Of a stretch of DNA of 64,000 nt, positions 53,069 through 62,319 are shown piece by piece (the stretch's first letter is position 1; each line of letters begins with the position of its first letter). The notes beneath the pieces are model-generated. The model had not been told where the DNA came from. It did not search any database and saw nothing but the letters and a program-made list of their open reading frames with translations. The stretch is from contig CAKRHW010000006.1 of the NCBI GenBank assembly GCA_934339365.1, forward strand, positions 7,972-71,971, in the 5' to 3' direction. The translations under genes were made by a program, and so were the position numbers. The DNA is from an uncultured Lachnospiraceae bacterium (GTDB lineage Bacteria; Bacillota; Clostridia; Lachnospirales; Lachnospiraceae).

Positions 53069-55405
53069 CTACAAAGCCATTATCAGCAATCGTACCAGAA
53101 ATGCAGCAATCCACGCAATAAAACATTGCCAGATTACTACACCAACTGCCCATTTTCCACCTAATTCACGCTTGATAGATGCAATAGCTGCAACACAAGG
53201 TGTATAGAGAAGACTAAATACCAGCAAAGAAGCTGCTGCCGTAGTGGAAAGTACAGTTCCAATATTTCCTCCAAATAAAACTTCTAATGTAGAAACAACA
53301 CTTTCTTTTGCCATAAATCCACTAATCAGTGAAGTGCAGATTCTCCAGTCTCCAAGTCCTAATGGTGTAAAGAGTGGAACCAAAAATCCAGATACGGATG
53401 CTAAAATGCTGTCTGCTGAATCCTTTACCATATTAAGATGTAAGTCAAAACTCTGAAGGAACCAGACTACCATCGTCGCAATTAAAATAACGGTAAATGC
53501 TCTCTGTAAAAAATCCTTTGCCTTCTCCCATAATAACTGGGCTACATTTTTTGCTCCCGGCAGACGGTAATTTGGAAGTTCCATTACAAATGGAACCGGT
53601 TCCCCTTTAAATAAGGTTCCTCTGTATAAAAATGCAATTAAAATTCCTACTACAATTCCTAACAAGTACAATCCTGCCATAATCAGTCCGCCCTTCTTTG
53701 GAAAAAATACACTCACAAAGAAAGAATAAATCGGAAGCTTCGCTGTACAACTCATAAATGGGGTTAACAGAATAGTCATTTTCCTGTCTCGTTCACTTGT
53801 TAACGTCCTTGTTGCCATAACTGCCGGTACCGTACAGCCAAATCCAATCAGCAATGGCACAATACTTCTTCCAGACAGTCCGATTTTACGCAGTAACTTA
53901 TCCATTACAAATGCAACTCTTGCAATATATCCGCTATCTTCCATCAGGGATAAAAAGAAAAACAAAGTTACGATAATCGGCAGGAAACTAAGGACACTTC
54001 CAACCCCGGTAAAAATTCCATCAATCACTAAACTATGTACGGCAGTATTGACATGTGCTGCAGTTAATGCCGCATCCGTCAGAGATGATAATTTCTCAAT
54101 ACCAAGTTCTAACACTCCCTGCAGCCATGCACCAATTACATTAAATGTCAGATAAAATACTAACACCATAATCCCTACAAAACAAGGCAATGCTGTATAT
54201 TTACCTGTAAGAATTTTATCAATTTTTTCACTTCGAATCCGCTCTTTGCTTTCTTTTGGTTTGGTAACTGTCTGCTCACACAAATGTTCAATAAAATCAA
54301 ATCGCATATCTGCAATCGCTGCACTTCTGTCTAAGTGTCGTTCTGTTTCCATCTGCTTGACAATATGCTCTAAAGTCTCTTTTTCATTTTCATCTAGCTT
54401 TAACTGTTCTAAAATCAGCGGATCTCCTTCGATTGCTTTCGTTGCTGCAAATCGAACCGGAATCCCGGCATTTTCTGCATGATCTTCAATCAGATGCAGG
54501 ACTGCATGGATACAACGATGAACCGCTCCATTGTGATCGTTCTTATTACAAAAATCCTGCCGCAACGGACGTTCCTGATATTTTGCAATATGTAATGCAT
54601 GTGCTACAAGTTCGTCTACACCTTCATTCTTTGCCGCTGAAATCGGCACAACCGGAACTCCCAACAAAGCTTCCATTGCGTTCACATCAATTGATCCCTG
54701 ATTTCCTACTACTTCATCCATCATATTCAGAGCCACAACCATCGGGATATTCATTTCTAACAACTGCATGGTCAGATAAAGATTTCTCTCAATATTTGTC
54801 GCATCTACAATATTAATAATAGCAAGTGGCTTTTCCTCTAATACAAAATTTCTCGAAACAATCTCTTCACTGCTATAAGGTGACATGGAATAAATTCCCG
54901 GAAGATCCGTAATATCCGTATTCGGATATCCCTTCATCGCTCCATCTTTTCGATCCACCGTTACACCCGGAAAATTTCCCACATGCTGATTCGATCCGGT
55001 TAACTGATTAAATAATGTAGTCTTCCCGCAATTCTGATTCCCGACTAACGCATATGTAAGAACGGTACCTTCCGGCAACGGATGCTCATCCTCTTTCGAA
55101 TGGTATTTTCCCTCTTCTCCAAGTCCCGGATGTTCCGTATCCTTAAGACGCTCACTATTTTCATGCTTTCGACTCCGTTCTTCAATCGGTGCAATCTCAA
55201 TCTGATCCGCCTCCGCCAATCGAAGCGTCAGCTCATATCCATGAACCTGCAACTCCATGGGATCACCCATTGGAGCAAATTTAACAATCGTAACCTCCGC
55301 TCCCGGAATCATGCCCATGTCTAAAAAATGCTGCCGTAAAGCACCTTTTCCACCAACAGTCTTAATGACAGCACTTTTCCCAACTCCTAATTCCTTTAAT
55401 GTCAT
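53069..55405 (-). CDS. feoB: FeoA-FeoB fusion ferrous iron transporter
   Basis: The 778-residue protein starts with a FeoA SH3-like domain (residues 1-72, LRQHFLDMGMIPGAEVTIVK), a charged linker, then FeoB. The G domain (about 115-280) has GNQNCGKTTLFN, DLPGIYSMSPYS and NMMDE. The membrane part has both gate motifs, GFGCTVPAVMATR and TPFMSCTAKLPIY. It imports Fe(II). FeoA fused to FeoB is known from several clostridia. AGAAGGT precedes the ATG. A promoter with TTAGT/ACTAA elements lies upstream. Confidence 0.94.
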   Translation of the reverse strand: MTLKELGVGKSAVIKTVGGKGALRQHFLDMGMIPGAEVTIVKFAPMGDPMELQVHGYELTLRLAEADQIEIAPIEERSRKHENSERLKDTEHPGLGEEGKYHSKEDEHPLPEGTVLTYALVGNQNCGKTTLFNQLTGSNQHVGNFPGVTVDRKDGAMKGYPNTDITDLPGIYSMSPYSSEEIVSRNFVLEEKPLAIINIVDATNIERNLYLTMQLLEMNIPMVVALNMMDEVVGNQGSIDVNAMEALLGVPVVPISAAKNEGVDELVAHALHIAKYQERPLRQDFCNKNDHNGAVHRCIHAVLHLIEDHAENAGIPVRFAATKAIEGDPLILEQLKLDENEKETLEHIVKQMETERHLDRSAAIADMRFDFIEHLCEQTVTKPKESKERIRSEKIDKILTGKYTALPCFVGIMVLVFYLTFNVIGAWLQGVLELGIEKLSSLTDAALTAAHVNTAVHSLVIDGIFTGVGSVLSFLPIIVTLFFFLSLMEDSGYIARVAFVMDKLLRKIGLSGRSIVPLLIGFGCTVPAVMATRTLTSERDRKMTILLTPFMSCTAKLPIYSFFVSVFFPKKGGLIMAGLYLLGIVVGILIAFLYRGTLFKGEPVPFVMELPNYRLPGAKNVAQLLWEKAKDFLQRAFTVILIATMVVWFLQSFDLHLNMVKDSADSILASVSGFLVPLFTPLGLGDWRICTSLISGFMAKESVVSTLEVLFGGNIGTVLSTTAAASLLVFSLLYTPCVAAIASIKRELGGKWAVGVVIWQCFIAWIAAFLVRLLIMAL

Positions 55406-55472
55406 ACCTTCTGCTCATCCCTTTCCCTTTAGACTATTCTTAAAAAATCCGAAAAACAATTTTCTTAATGAT

Positions 55473-55527
55473 AATTTATATCAATAGTTAGTGTTTGTCA
55501 ACTAATTAATTTGATAATACTAACTAA
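55473..55527 (-). promoter_or_regulatory. feoAB promoter with candidate metalloregulator elements
   Basis: TTGACA (55496-55501), 17 bases and TAAATT (55473-55478). TTAGT (55488-55492) and ACTAA (55501-55505) flank the -35, and further ACTAA copies lie at 55519-55527. The same half-sites occur at the mntH start. Confidence 0.6.
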
Positions 55528-55603
55528 AATTCACAGTCTAAAACAAAAGTGTTACCAGACCAATCGCCCTGTCCGTTTCCTTTTCAAACAAGTAAGACAA
55601 AAT

Positions 55604-56074
55604 TTAGAATCCACCATTCTGATATGCTCTCGCAATCACATACGACGGTTCATAAAATGCACTGCAATTATAATTATCAATCACATCACAGATTTCATCG
55701 TTATAAACCCTGATTATTCCATCTACAAAATCTTCCTTTGAAGTTAATGTGTCTCTGATCAGACGCTGATAGACCGCTCCCATATCCAAAGGAGATGGAA
55801 TAATGGATGCCATTTCTTTATCAACCTCTGTTATATCGTAATCTCCATTCTTTAAATCATAATCCTTTATCCAGTCTGCTTCAACTTTTAATGGATTTTC
55901 ACAATGTAATGCCTTTGCACAACTAAGCAGATGGAATAAACCATCCCGTCCAATTGTATTTACAACATACTTATTTTTCCGCTTAATATGCCTTGCCACA
56001 CGTTCTATCATATAACATACAAAATATAAATCATCCATTTCTATCTCTTCATCCGGAAAGTACTTATTCCTCAT
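55604..56074 (-). CDS. Unknown protein paired with the DUF3990 toxin-like gene
   Basis: The 156-residue soluble protein (DDLYFVCYMIERVARHIKRK, then ADWIKDYDLKNGDYDITEVD) shows no membrane segment or domain I recognise. Its ATG overlaps the stop of the DUF3990-like gene by four bases (ATGA), meaning tight translational coupling. Position suggests the antitoxin or a regulatory partner of that protein; this is context-only inference. Confidence 0.55.
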   Translation of the reverse strand: MRNKYFPDEEIEMDDLYFVCYMIERVARHIKRKNKYVVNTIGRDGLFHLLSCAKALHCENPLKVEADWIKDYDLKNGDYDITEVDKEMASIIPSPLDMGAVYQRLIRDTLTSKEDFVDGIIRVYNDEICDVIDNYNCSAFYEPSYVIARAYQNGGF

Positions 56075-56532
56075 AATGTCTCACTCCCTTCAAAGGTCAA
56101 TGTTTTCAGTGCTCTTTCTGTACAAAACACAATCTGATGGGTAGGATAATTAAACCTTGCCAACCCCCAGAATGCATCTCGTGGAATTCTTCCATCAATA
56201 AAACCTTCGACAAAATTCCAAATCTGATCATCTGCCAATGGTCCTTCCACGATATCATAGTCATGTTCAATTCCTCGTCTACAGTCTGCCACAAAATCAA
56301 GCCATTCGTCCGTCATCTCATCAAACTTCAATACTTTTAAATTTACATCCGGTCTATACTCATAATGATTTACTACAGCTGAACCTTTTCTTGTCATTGC
56401 CCAACGCTTTGCCTGTTTCTCATAACTGGTGCAGTAAAAGCCAAATCCGAAATCCTTGTAAAAGCCATTCTGGAGAATACGTGGAATCGATACTTCTACA
56501 TTGCTTCCATGATATAAAATATTTTTTTCCAT
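56071..56532 (-). CDS. DUF3990 protein, ADP-ribosyltransferase-like toxin candidate
   Basis: The 153-residue protein begins ILYHGSNVEVSIPRILQNGF and has DFGFGFYCTSYEKQAKRWAM, the DUF3990 pattern; the HGS, FYCT and later acidic positions resemble the scaffold of H-Y-E-type ADP-ribosyltransferase toxins. The next gene overlaps it by four bases. A two-gene toxin-antitoxin unit is therefore likely, although activity is unproved. AGGAAGGGTGTAA precedes the ATG. No promoter with strong match was found in the short gap to the CLC gene. Confidence 0.72.
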   Translation of the reverse strand: MEKNILYHGSNVEVSIPRILQNGFYKDFGFGFYCTSYEKQAKRWAMTRKGSAVVNHYEYRPDVNLKVLKFDEMTDEWLDFVADCRRGIEHDYDIVEGPLADDQIWNFVEGFIDGRIPRDAFWGLARFNYPTHQIVFCTERALKTLTFEGSETL

Positions 56533-56595
56533 TTACACCCTTCCTATTCTGTCAAATCTAAGTTCCTTATTTTCAGGTTTATATAAAACAGCATC

Positions 56596-57849
56596 CTACT
56601 TATCAACTTTTTTTCTTCCAAAATATTCTTGTAAATACATTCCCACTGCTTCCTGTTGTGCCGAATAAATGGATGTATTTCCATTCATAATATACGCAAT
56701 AATGCATACCATAATAATCGGTATCATATTCGCTGTTCCAAATATTTCTACTCCAATCATAATCGGTGCAAGCAATGTATTCGTAGCACTTCCAAATACT
56801 GCTGCATAACCAAGTGCTGCACAGATTACAGGAGAGATTCCTAAAAGATTCCCCAAAACAATTCCGAGTGAAGAACCAATTGCAAACAATGGAGTAAGCT
56901 CTCCTCCCTGAAAACCAATTGCCAGTGTCATTACTGTCAACAATAATTTTAAAATCCAGTCATAAGAATAAATGGTTCCATTCTGAAAACTGTCTGCAAT
57001 CAGATTCGTTCCTACGCCGCTATATCTGCCGCCATATAAAACAATTAACAACACTGCTAACGGAATTGACGCTACTCCGATTCGAAGGAAAGGATTTCTT
57101 ATTTTTTCTGCCATTACAACTTTCATTTTAGAAAGCAAAAAAGAAAATAAACGTCCGACAATTCCAAAAACTGCTCCCAAAATTAAAATAAAAATCAGAT
57201 TTTTCACATCTGTCAAATCTAATGTTTCTGTTAATGGTGCCGTAAATTTGTGTAAGCCTAATACATGAGATGTGATACAGGCTGTGTAAGCTGCTATTAC
57301 TGTTGGAAGCATCGCTTCGTATTCTAAATATCCGGCTACAATAACTTCCATGGAAAAAAAGATTGCTGCCAGAGGTGTCTGAAACAGTCCACTAAATCCT
57401 GCTGCCATTCCGGCAACTAAAATAATTCTTCCATTTTCCGGAAGTTTAAATCTCCGTCCTAATGCATGTGATAAGGTAGCACCAATTTGCACTGCAACAC
57501 CCTCGCGTCCTGCACTTCCACCAAACAGATTCGTTACCCATGTGGCCAATATCTGAATCGGCACCAACACTAAAGGAATGGAATTTCTTTTATTCTGTCC
57601 TGTCTGAAAGATCAGTGTCATTCCCTTTAAACTCAGCTTGCTAAACCGTTGATACATCTCCATAATCAATAACCCGGCTACCGGTAAAAAAGAAAGCAAA
57701 AACCGATAATGCCCTACACGAAAATCAGATACAGCAATTAATACACGTCCAAAAATGGTATCTACAATTCCCACTATAATTCCCACAAGAAGCGCCAGTA
57801 AAATATACTTGCAGTCTAAGATAATTCTCTCTTTTTTTCCCTCGTCCAT
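56596..57849 (-). CDS. clcF: CLC-F fluoride/proton antiporter
   Basis: The 417-residue protein is a CLC-family membrane protein. In place of the chloride GSGIP motif it has KGMTLIF with Met77-Thr78, and the gating glutamate is Glu116 in GREGV. These match, with a constant two-residue offset, the Met79, Thr80 and Glu118 that I recall for the Enterococcus CLC-F. The gene is preceded by a fluoride riboswitch, which independently supports fluoride export. AAAGGA precedes the ATG. It removes cytoplasmic fluoride, protecting enolase and pyrophosphatase. Confidence 0.93.
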   Translation of the reverse strand: MDEGKKERIILDCKYILLALLVGIIVGIVDTIFGRVLIAVSDFRVGHYRFLLSFLPVAGLLIMEMYQRFSKLSLKGMTLIFQTGQNKRNSIPLVLVPIQILATWVTNLFGGSAGREGVAVQIGATLSHALGRRFKLPENGRIILVAGMAAGFSGLFQTPLAAIFFSMEVIVAGYLEYEAMLPTVIAAYTACITSHVLGLHKFTAPLTETLDLTDVKNLIFILILGAVFGIVGRLFSFLLSKMKVVMAEKIRNPFLRIGVASIPLAVLLIVLYGGRYSGVGTNLIADSFQNGTIYSYDWILKLLLTVMTLAIGFQGGELTPLFAIGSSLGIVLGNLLGISPVICAALGYAAVFGSATNTLLAPIMIGVEIFGTANMIPIIMVCIIAYIMNGNTSIYSAQQEAVGMYLQEYFGRKKVDK

Positions 57850-57876
57850 AAAAACATCCTTTCTTCTTTTGCCCTT

Positions 57877-57925
57877 AAAAAAGCTGATAACCCTGTGTGA
57901 TCCTACACAGAAGTCATCAGCTGAT
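57877..57925 (-). terminator. Riboswitch-controlled terminator of clcF
   Basis: GCTGATGACTTCTGTGT and ACACAGGGTTATCAGC form a long stem followed by TTTTTT (57877-57882). Its 5' arm is part of the fluoride aptamer. Confidence 0.88.
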
Positions 57926-57990
57926 AAGCGGTTTCGATCTCAATCTTACTCTAAATTTTAATCGTGGGAGAACTTCATTCCCGATTTATT
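57883..57990 (-). ncRNA. Fluoride riboswitch (crcB motif)
   Basis: In the transcript the aptamer core GGGAATGAAGTTCTCCC is followed, after an AT-rich spacer, by AAACCGCTTATCAGCTGATG and ACTTCTG. These match the crcB consensus elements (GATGGxGTTCxCC and AACCGC ... GCTGATGACTTCTG). Fluoride binding should hold the aptamer and prevent the overlapping terminator, turning clcF on. Confidence 0.93.
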
Positions 57991-58039
57991 TTAATACTTA
58001 TTGATGATAACAGACTTTATCCCCTGTGTCAAGAATTGC

Positions 58040-58351
58040 TTAGTCTTCTTCCTGATCTACTAAATCTCCACATAATCTTCCTGTCACAATCTCCTGGCAC
58101 CTGTTACGATGAGCCACATGAAGCGGATGATCTTTAAATGCTTTCAAAGATTCTAAATCACGAAACTCTGCATAAAAGACAAGATCATATTCCCCTCCTG
58201 CACAGTTAGGTCCAATCTGTGCATGCAGCAGACCATCAATTTTTCCATTCATGGTGGCTACTGAATTCTGCAAAAAAACAAGTGCTTCCTTCTCCTTCTT
58301 TTCTGCTTTTATCTTTTCTGTATACTTCCAAAATAATATATGTCGAATCAC
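58040..58351 (-). CDS. Dabb (stress-responsive A/B barrel) protein
   Basis: The 103-residue protein matches the Dabb domain: MIRHILFWKY at the start, GEYDLVFYAEFRDLESLKAF in the middle and FKDHPLHVAHRN. These form dimeric alpha/beta barrels, often with unknown substrates. The start is a GTG at 58351 after GGAAGGGATTTT. It is transcribed toward clcF but separated by the riboswitch leader. Confidence 0.88.
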   Translation of the reverse strand: MIRHILFWKYTEKIKAEKKEKEALVFLQNSVATMNGKIDGLLHAQIGPNCAGGEYDLVFYAEFRDLESLKAFKDHPLHVAHRNRCQEIVTGRLCGDLVDQEED

Positions 58352-58587
58352 AAAATCCCTTCCTTTCCGTACAAATCTGTTATTATTATAATCCTCACAT
58401 ATCTTCTATGCAAGTATCTGACCCTTGTCTTACAATTTTTTCTACTCCTTCTCATCTGTTTGAATATCCATTTTTCTATATTTTTTTACAAAAATGGCTT
58501 CTGCATATTTTCAATTTCTCATTTCTATTGTATAGTAATAGTAACTTGCTTTTTAGCAAAATCTAATTCTATGAGGAGATTAAATTT
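58352..58587 (+). other. Intergenic region between the Dabb gene and purC
   Basis: T- and A-rich, with no gene seen. TATAGTAATAGTAAC near 58530-58545 could contain the purC -10. GAGGAGA precedes the purC ATG. No riboswitch-like structure for purines was recognised. Confidence 0.35.
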
Positions 58588-59451
58588 ATGAAACCTATTA
58601 AAGAAGGTAAGGTAAGAGAAATCTATGATAATGGCGACAGCCTCATCATGGTAGCTACTGACCGCATCAGTTGCTTTGATGTGATTTTAAACAACGTTGT
58701 AACAAAAAAGGGTACTGTACTTACTCAGATGTCTAAATTCTGGTTTGACATGACAAAGGACATTCTGCCAAACCACATGATTTCAACAGATGTTAAGGAT
58801 ATGCCTGAATTCTTTAGACAGCCACAGTTTGATGGAAACAGTATGATGTGCAAAAAGCTCAATATGCTTCCAATTGAATGTATTGTTCGTGGTTACATTA
58901 CTGGAAGCGGCTGGGAAAGCTACAAGAAGAACGGAACTGTTTGCGGCATCAAACTTCCAGAAGGATTAAAGGAATCTGACAAGCTTCCTGAACCAATCTA
59001 CACTCCTTCTACTAAGGCTGAAATTGGTGATCATGATGAAAATATTTCTTACGAGCAGAGTGTTGCTCATTTAGAGAAATACTTCCCTGGAAAAGGAGAA
59101 GAATATGCTGCTAAACTTCGCGACTGCACAATTGCTCTTTACAAAAAGTGTGCAGACTATGCATTAAGTCGTGGAATTATCATTGCAGATACCAAGTTTG
59201 AATTTGGTTTAGATGAGAATGGTAATATTGTAATCGGTGATGAAATGCTTACACCGGATAGCTCTCGTTTCTGGCCTGCTGACGGCTATGAACCAGGACA
59301 TGGACAGCCATCTTTTGACAAGCAGTTCGCTCGTGACTGGTTAAAAGCTAACCCAGACAATAATTGGACACTTCCTCAGGATATTGTAGATAAGACAATC
59401 AACAAATACTTACAGGCATATGAGATGTTAACAGGAAAGAGTCTTGCATAA
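58588..59451 (+). CDS. purC: SAICAR synthetase (phosphoribosylaminoimidazole-succinocarboxamide synthase)
   Basis: The 287-residue enzyme joins aspartate to CAIR in purine synthesis using ATP. The start KEGKVREIYDNGDSLIMVAT is the usual PurC nucleotide-binding region, with DRISCFDVIL, then the signature LPIECIVRGYITGSGWESYK and GDEMLTPDSSRFWPADGYEP. GAGGAGATTAAATTT precedes the ATG. No other purine gene is beside it, so this organism has purC apart from a pur operon. Confidence 0.96.
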   Translation: MKPIKEGKVREIYDNGDSLIMVATDRISCFDVILNNVVTKKGTVLTQMSKFWFDMTKDILPNHMISTDVKDMPEFFRQPQFDGNSMMCKKLNMLPIECIVRGYITGSGWESYKKNGTVCGIKLPEGLKESDKLPEPIYTPSTKAEIGDHDENISYEQSVAHLEKYFPGKGEEYAAKLRDCTIALYKKCADYALSRGIIIADTKFEFGLDENGNIVIGDEMLTPDSSRFWPADGYEPGHGQPSFDKQFARDWLKANPDNNWTLPQDIVDKTINKYLQAYEMLTGKSLA

Positions 59452-59460
59452 TAACAACTA

Positions 59461-59500
59461 TAAAAATAGCTATGAGCACAAGCCCATAGCTATTTTTTTG
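59461..59500. terminator. Bidirectional terminator between purC and the YxjG-like gene
   Basis: AAATAGCTATGAGC and GCCCATAGCTATTT form a stem around ACAA, followed by TTTTT; it serves convergent genes. Confidence 0.88.
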
Positions 59501-59519
59501 ACTTTCTACATCTTATTTT

Positions 59520-60644
59520 TTATATTTCTTTTCCCCAGACTTCTTCTGCAATCTCTTTTACAAGTGCAAGTTTTGCCCACTGTTCTTCTTCTGTCAGTTT
59601 ATTACCAATTTCACAAGATGCGAATCCGCACTGTGGACTTAAATAGAGTCTCTCAAGTGGAATATACTTAGCTGCTTCATGTATTCTGGCAATGACATCT
59701 TCTTTTTTCTCAAGCTCAGGTGTCTTAGTCGTAATTAATCCGAGTACTACTTTCTTATCCTCTGATACCTTCTTCAATGGTGCAAATCCACCAGATCTTG
59801 CATCATCATATTCTAGATATAAAGCATCTACGTTCTCTTTTGCAAATACATAATCTGCCACAGAATCATAAGGACCACTTGTGAAGAATGTTGAATGATA
59901 ATTTCCTCTGCAGATATGAGAATGAATTACCATTCCTTCTGGTTTTCCCTCTAATGCAAGATTATTTACTTTCAAAAGCTGTTTCTTTACATCTTCTAAA
60001 TCAATTCCTAATGACTTGTATCTTTGTTTTGCTGCATCTCCTACAATTGCACCCCATGTACAATCATCTAACTGCAAATTACGGCATCCGGCATCATAAA
60101 ATTGCTGAATTACATTCTGGTATGCAACACCGATATCCTGAATTAATTCCTCATTTGTTGCATAATATTTCTTTGTGTTCTCATAATTTTGAGGAACGAT
60201 CATCTGCTGATACATCTGTGCCGGTGCAGGAATAGTATATTTTGCAACTGTATTCTCATCCTCAAACTGCTTTAAAAATTTAAAGTATTCTACAAAAGGA
60301 TGTGGCTTTGCCTTTACCTTACCAACCAGATAAGTGTCTTCTAATTCTGCCATCTCTTCATTAAACTGAACTCCACCACCTGTATTAGAATGCTCTACTC
60401 CTTCAAATCCCCACATAAAATCTAAATGCCAGAACTTTCTTCTGAATTCTCCATCTGTGATTACATGGTAACCTGCTGCCTTTTGCTTTGCAACAATATC
60501 TCTTACTGCATCATCCGTAACAGCATCTAATTCTTCTTTGCTAATCTTTCCCTCTGCAAATAATTTTCTTGTCTCTTTTAATTTCTCTGGTCTTAAAAAG
60601 CTTCCCACGAAATCATAACGAAAAGGTGTTTGTAATTTACTCAT
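59520..60644 (-). CDS. Cobalamin-independent methionine synthase-like methyltransferase (YxjG/YxjH type)
   Basis: The 374-residue protein corresponds to the C-terminal barrel of MetE, as in B. subtilis YxjG/YxjH. Zinc ligands are visible: His and Cys in VIHSHICRGNYHS, Glu in ALYLEYDDARSGGF and Cys in LSPQCGFASC. It should transfer a methyl group to homocysteine or a related thiol; the methyl donor differs from full MetE and is not determined. The start is the ATG at 60644 with AAAGGAG upstream. I saw no S-box or other methionine riboswitch upstream. Confidence 0.88.
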   Translation of the reverse strand: MSKLQTPFRYDFVGSFLRPEKLKETRKLFAEGKISKEELDAVTDDAVRDIVAKQKAAGYHVITDGEFRRKFWHLDFMWGFEGVEHSNTGGGVQFNEEMAELEDTYLVGKVKAKPHPFVEYFKFLKQFEDENTVAKYTIPAPAQMYQQMIVPQNYENTKKYYATNEELIQDIGVAYQNVIQQFYDAGCRNLQLDDCTWGAIVGDAAKQRYKSLGIDLEDVKKQLLKVNNLALEGKPEGMVIHSHICRGNYHSTFFTSGPYDSVADYVFAKENVDALYLEYDDARSGGFAPLKKVSEDKKVVLGLITTKTPELEKKEDVIARIHEAAKYIPLERLYLSPQCGFASCEIGNKLTEEEQWAKLALVKEIAEEVWGKEI

Positions 60645-60749
60645 AGTTTTCTCCTTTGCTAAAAAATTACAAACATTTTAGCAGAGAAAATGCCTCTTGT
60701 AAAATAGTTTAAAGCAGTGGTTTGCTATAGTTTTTTTCTATGACAATTT

Positions 60750-62129
60750 TTAATTTTCTTTCTTTTTAAACTGAAATCTATGTGATGGCCGATAAATCAT
60801 GACTGCAATAAAAATCAGCAATGCTGTGACAGACAAACTAATCGGGTATGCCGTCATAATCGTCTGAAATGTTCTATGTGATGGAAATACTGTATAAATC
60901 CAGACAAGTCTGACTACACAGACACCAATAATTGTCAGGATTGCGGGCACAAGGGAAATTCCAAATCCTCGTAAATACCCCGACATATTCTCATAAAGCA
61001 TACTGAATGTATAAGCAGAAAATATTAAAAGTAATCTTGTGTAACCAATTTCTATTACCTGTGGATCATTATTAAATAAGGACAAAAGCGTCTTCCCAAA
61101 AAATAAAACCAGCAAAATGGTCGTTGCGGAGGCAATTGCATCTTCAATAATACATAAAATCAATGTTTTTTTACACCTTTTTATCTGCCCTGCCCCATAG
61201 TTCTGACCCACAAAAGTTGTACATGCCTGACTAAATGAATTCAAAACATCATAAGCAAAGATTTCGATGTTAAATGCTGCACTTGATGCAGCAATTACAA
61301 CGGTACCTAAGCTATTAATTGCAGATTGAATAACAATATTTGCAACTGCAAAAACTGCACTTTGAATTCCTGCCGGCAGTCCAATTTGAATAATATGGAT
61401 AAAACTATTTCTATCAAAGCCTAAATCACGTGTATTCAAATGAATAACCTTATCTGTTTTGATTAATTTTCCAAATAAAATTGCTGAACTTACAACATTA
61501 GAAATTACAGTTGCTATCGCAACACCATTGACATTCATATGTAATACAATTACAAAAAAAAGATTCAATAAAACATTTAATACCCCCGATATCGCCAATG
61601 CTTCTAAAGGCACCTTCGTATCGCCAATACTTCGAAAAATTGCTGCCTCAAAATTATACAAAAGAATCGCTGGCATTCCCAGCAGATAAATACGAATATA
61701 AAGCAATGCATACGGAAATACTTCATCTGGCACATGCAGTCCTTTCAGTAACGCACCTATTCCTAATTCTCCTACCAGCAGAACCAAAATACCACCTAAA
61801 ATTGCCATGATAATGGACGTATGTACCGTTTTATGAATTCGTTTTTCATCTTTCTGCCCCACTGCATTCGCAATCACAACATTTGCTCCTAATGCAATTC
61901 CAATAAACAAATTCAAAATCAATCCTATAATCGGACTATTCGCACCAACTGCCGCTACAGCTGCTGTTCGATTCCCACTTGCAAAATTTCCAACAATCGC
62001 AAGATCCGATGCATTAAATAACTGTTCTAAAATTCCTGTTGCAGCAACCGGAAGTGCATATTGCGGTAATTTATTCCAAATAGGTCCATTCAACATATCT
62101 ATTTTTTTTGTGCTTTTTTCTCTCTTCAA
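60750..62129 (-). CDS. MATE family efflux transporter (second)
   Basis: The 459-residue protein has twelve membrane helices with MATE signatures: YALPVAATGILEQLFNASDL, then GNFASGNRTAAVAAVGAN and FIGIALGANVVIANAVGQKD. It differs from the first MATE in this window and looks nearer to the group often labelled multi-drug export. The start is a TTG at 62129 after AAGGAATT; no better ATG exists. Substrate is unknown. Confidence 0.88.
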   Translation of the reverse strand: MKREKSTKKIDMLNGPIWNKLPQYALPVAATGILEQLFNASDLAIVGNFASGNRTAAVAAVGANSPIIGLILNLFIGIALGANVVIANAVGQKDEKRIHKTVHTSIIMAILGGILVLLVGELGIGALLKGLHVPDEVFPYALLYIRIYLLGMPAILLYNFEAAIFRSIGDTKVPLEALAISGVLNVLLNLFFVIVLHMNVNGVAIATVISNVVSSAILFGKLIKTDKVIHLNTRDLGFDRNSFIHIIQIGLPAGIQSAVFAVANIVIQSAINSLGTVVIAASSAAFNIEIFAYDVLNSFSQACTTFVGQNYGAGQIKRCKKTLILCIIEDAIASATTILLVLFFGKTLLSLFNNDPQVIEIGYTRLLLIFSAYTFSMLYENMSGYLRGFGISLVPAILTIIGVCVVRLVWIYTVFPSHRTFQTIMTAYPISLSVTALLIFIAVMIYRPSHRFQFKKKEN

Positions 62130-62319
62130 AATTCCTTACCTGTTCTTTCTTATTAAAAATGCTTTTCTATTATATTCCAAACATTCTTTTATCGCAAATA
62201 CTTATTAGTTATTGTTTGAAATACCTTTCAGGCATTGTTTTTATAGGTAAGTTTTTTGACACAAATACCATTTTATGATATTCTAATCTGAAATCTATTC
62301 TTCAAGGAGGGCCCTAAGA

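Noticed and set aside
60644..60749. Possible SAM (S-box) riboswitch before the methionine synthase-like gene
   Set aside because: The gap is only about 105 bases and has neither the conserved S-box core nor a terminator.
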